Assembly (NCBI GenBank): GCA_030263455.1
Contig: SZOZ01000002.1
Location: 186,001-250,000, forward strand
Source: Synechococcales cyanobacterium CNB
GTDB lineage: Bacteria; Planctomycetota; Phycisphaerae; Phycisphaerales; UBA1924
Reading direction: 5' to 3'
Length of the DNA stretch: 64,000 bases
The stretch's first letter is position 1; every line of letters starts with the position of its first letter. The translations under genes and the position numbers were made by a program. Below the pieces are notes generated by a model that was not told the DNA's origin, searched no databases, and was given only the letters and a program-made list of their open reading frames with translations. Shown here piece by piece: positions 62,338 through 64,000 of the stretch.

Positions 62338-62513
62338 CAGCCGATCTCCCCGCGGAACCCGCGGCCCGGACGCGACTTGAGCGGCAGTGGTCGGGGGAGG
62401 CAAGGCGTGGCGGAAAGCTGTTTGAAATGGGCGCCCCTGTGCCCGGGGTGGTGCTCGGTTGCTTCGACCTCGGCGGCGATGTCGAGGAGCGTCTGGGTGA
62501 GGCGGTCGCTCAT
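62337..62513 (-). CDS. 58-residue ORF coupled to both neighbours
   Basis: A short ORF whose start overlaps the DUF3987 gene's stop by 4 bases (ATGA) and whose stop shares one base with the integrase ATG (TGATG). The product is MSDRLTQTLLDIAAEVEAT followed by a basic His/Pro/Arg-rich tail. The N-terminal helix is amphipathic; no helix-turn-helix is evident. The double overlap is the argument for it being a real gene. Position suggests a recombination-directionality or regulatory factor, unproven. Confidence 0.6.
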   Translation of the reverse strand: MSDRLTQTLLDIAAEVEATEHHPGHRGAHFKQLSATPCLPRPLPLKSRPGRGFRGEIG

Positions 62514-64000
62514 TCCGCCGCCTCCCCGCCCGAGGCGTCTTCGTCCTTGTTTTCGCCAGAGTCGGGCGGAGGCGGACTGACAGAACCGACAGAAGGGCGT
62601 GCGGGCGGGCTTCTGTCAGTTCTGGCAGTAGGACTCGGTGGCGTGTGCAGGAGTTTCGCAGCGTCGGACGCGGACAGCCGCGGGTTGATCAGGTACGCCG
62701 TTCGGGTTCGACCCGGTGTTTGCTCGCGCACTTCCGCCAGCCAGTCGAGGTCGGCCAGCATGGCCGCGGCCGCCTTGGCCTCGTCAGCGTTCGAGAGGCC
62801 GGCCCAGCCGTTGCGGTAGACATCCCGCAGCGCGAAGCCGGTCTTCACGTCCCCGGAGATGATCCTGAGGGCGAGCGCCCGCCCGGAGCCGAGATCGGCG
62901 TGGACAGCCTGCGCGTAGATGCGCTGGGCGTGCGTTTCCAGGTACCGAGCCCAGTTCACGGCGCACCGAAGCGCTTCCACGCCCACAGACCCCGACTGCC
63001 CCGTCGTCAGATGCACGAGCAGCGCCATCGACGGCACGAGGCTGCGGTACTTCGCGAGGTGACTCTCCAGCGCAGGGTGTAGCTCGCCGGACCGAACCCG
63101 TTGCTCCAGCGTATGGCGAAAGGCGTCGAACCCCTCCTGCGCCGCTCCATCGAAGCGGAGGAACGGGATGCCTCCGGGGTCCAGGGGGTCTGAGTCCGCG
63201 AACAGCAGCGTGGGTTCGAGATTCGCAAGGCCCTCGTACACGCGGAACGCCGCGGTCCGTGCGTCGCTGTCCGGCCAACGGTCGACGTTGACCCACTCGG
63301 TCGCAACATCGGGCCAGACCGCGAGCTGAAAGCGCTGGATCAGTCCGTCGTCGCCGCGCCCCTCCCTCGCGGCTGCGCGAAGGTACTCCCCGAGGGGGCC
63401 GGGCTGGATGCCGCCGATGATCGAGACGGTCGCGGCCTCGATGTCGATCGTCCCGCGTCCGATCCGGTCGAACGTGAAGCGGCCGGTGCCGTTCCATGCT
63501 TCGAGGTAGAAGGCGCGCGCGCCCTCCTGGCCCTCCCTGTCGAGCGACCTGAGCAGCCCGACGAGTTCGTCCCGATAGACGAGAACGCCCGAGGGGTTCT
63601 GATTGAGGATGACGCCGAGTTTCTCGACGGTCGAATCGTTGACAAGATATCGGAGCCGGACCGGTCCGCTCTCGTCATCGTCCTCTATGGACTCGAGCGC
63701 GATGCGCCGAGCCTCCAACTCGTCGTGCGCCTTCAGGGCTTTCTTTATGTCCTGTTCCGCAGCTTTCGACTTCACCTTGCCAAGCAACTGCGCCGCCGCG
63801 TGCTCGTTGACCTTGCGGTCGTACTCCTGCTTGGCCGCGATCTCGAGACGATGAAGCGGCTTGAGAGGCTCCTGGATCGCGGGCGTCTTCATCACACCGG
63901 GCCGGCCGATGGCCGCGCCCCAGAGATTGGGGACGACGGTCCAATCGTCGCGCCGCTTCGGTCGGATGCCGATCCGTCGGCCCACGACTCCGGCCAGCCC
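62510..64000 (-). CDS. DUF3987 protein (partial, runs off window)
   Basis: At least 496 codons, open to the window edge; the real N-terminus lies outside. PNLWGAAIGRPGVMKTPAIQEPLKPL is the P-loop-like opening of the DUF3987 domain. DDLVGLLRSLDREGQEGARAFYLEAWNGTGRFTFDRIGRGT, with VYRDELVG as Walker-B-like and SIIGGIQPGPL as the next block, follow the family. The family is found in phage and integrative elements with replicative primase-helicase roles. A disordered Pro/Ser-rich tail ends it. It overlaps the small ORF by 4 bases. Confidence 0.88.
   Translation of the reverse strand, partial: GLAGVVGRRIGIRPKRRDDWTVVPNLWGAAIGRPGVMKTPAIQEPLKPLHRLEIAAKQEYDRKVNEHAAAQLLGKVKSKAAEQDIKKALKAHDELEARRIALESIEDDDESGPVRLRYLVNDSTVEKLGVILNQNPSGVLVYRDELVGLLRSLDREGQEGARAFYLEAWNGTGRFTFDRIGRGTIDIEAATVSIIGGIQPGPLGEYLRAAAREGRGDDGLIQRFQLAVWPDVATEWVNVDRWPDSDARTAAFRVYEGLANLEPTLLFADSDPLDPGGIPFLRFDGAAQEGFDAFRHTLEQRVRSGELHPALESHLAKYRSLVPSMALLVHLTTGQSGSVGVEALRCAVNWARYLETHAQRIYAQAVHADLGSGRALALRIISGDVKTGFALRDVYRNGWAGLSNADEAKAAAAMLADLDWLAEVREQTPGRTRTAYLINPRLSASDAAKLLHTPPSPTARTDRSPPARPSVGSVSPPPPDSGENKDEDASGGEAAE
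62577..62628. repeat. Inverted repeat inside DUF3987 gene 3' end
   Basis: Arms 62577-62595 and 62610-62628 match as reverse complements at 17 of 19 positions, with a 14-base loop. In the protein they encode the Thr/Asp and Ser/Val parts of a Pro-rich C-terminal tail. Could form an RNA hairpin near the end of the message. Confidence 0.75.

Overview
The window is high-GC chromosomal DNA, very probably from a planctomycete of the Phycisphaerae/Phycisphaerales. Several things point there. Two exported proteins (20361-21749 and 27660-29231) share a C-terminal tail with two Ca-loop-like repeats, FLNA motifs and a terminal Gly-Cys. There is a Ser/Thr kinase with TPR repeats, a DUF1080 lipoprotein, an H-X-DG-like prepilin, the futalosine menaquinone route and a DUF3987 protein. 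The assignment rests on gene content, not on an rRNA. Genes are tightly packed, and many neighbours overlap by exactly 4 bp (ATGA or GTGA).

Layout. 0-7 kb: ATP synthase gamma, cysteinyl-tRNA synthetase, a CorC-type CBS protein coupled to YbeY, 4-hydroxyphenylpyruvate dioxygenase and a degenerate kinase-like protein. 7-14 kb: an anti-sigma/ECF sigma pair, PurB, a membrane-anchored coiled-coil protein with a BRCT-like end, an LpxL-type acyltransferase and a lone receiver protein. 14-25.6 kb: small proteins, an O-antigen-ligase/glycosyltransferase pair, a Met/Gln-rich membrane protein, a periplasmic binding protein, a sugar-dehydrogenase-like protein, a TPR kinase and an FGE-fold protein without the catalytic cysteines. 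25.7-36.7 kb: class I aldolase, UPF0173 hydrolase, subtilase, GpsA, a P1B-like ATPase, PIN-PhoH, DUF456 and DUF1080. 36.7-43 kb: a molybdate-type ABC operon, cardiolipin synthase and MqnC, which carries an in-frame palindromic insertion. 43-51 kb: a nine-gene type II secretion cluster (F, G, I, J, K, C/PilP-like, L, M and a TPR lipoprotein) without the secretin or the ATPase. 51-57 kb: a threonine-dehydrogenase-like enzyme, an SRPBCC protein, acetyl-CoA synthetase, a small lipoprotein and DUF418.

57.3-59.8 kb holds the most unusual locus: a three-gene leftward operon, visibly less GC-rich than its neighbours. It encodes a tiny exported protein with ten cysteines, an unrecognised membrane-anchored protein, and a fusion of a MauE/DoxX-like redox membrane domain to a type IV prepilin-like domain. 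A 14-base homopolymer lies between promoter-like boxes upstream. This is my best candidate for an undescribed system: oxidative folding of a Cys-rich peptide linked to a pseudopilin.

59.8-64 kb: a VIT1/CCC1-type transporter, then tmRNA (ssrA), whose 3' end abuts the integrase of an integrated element. The element continues past the window with a 58-codon ORF overlapping both neighbours and a truncated DUF3987 protein.
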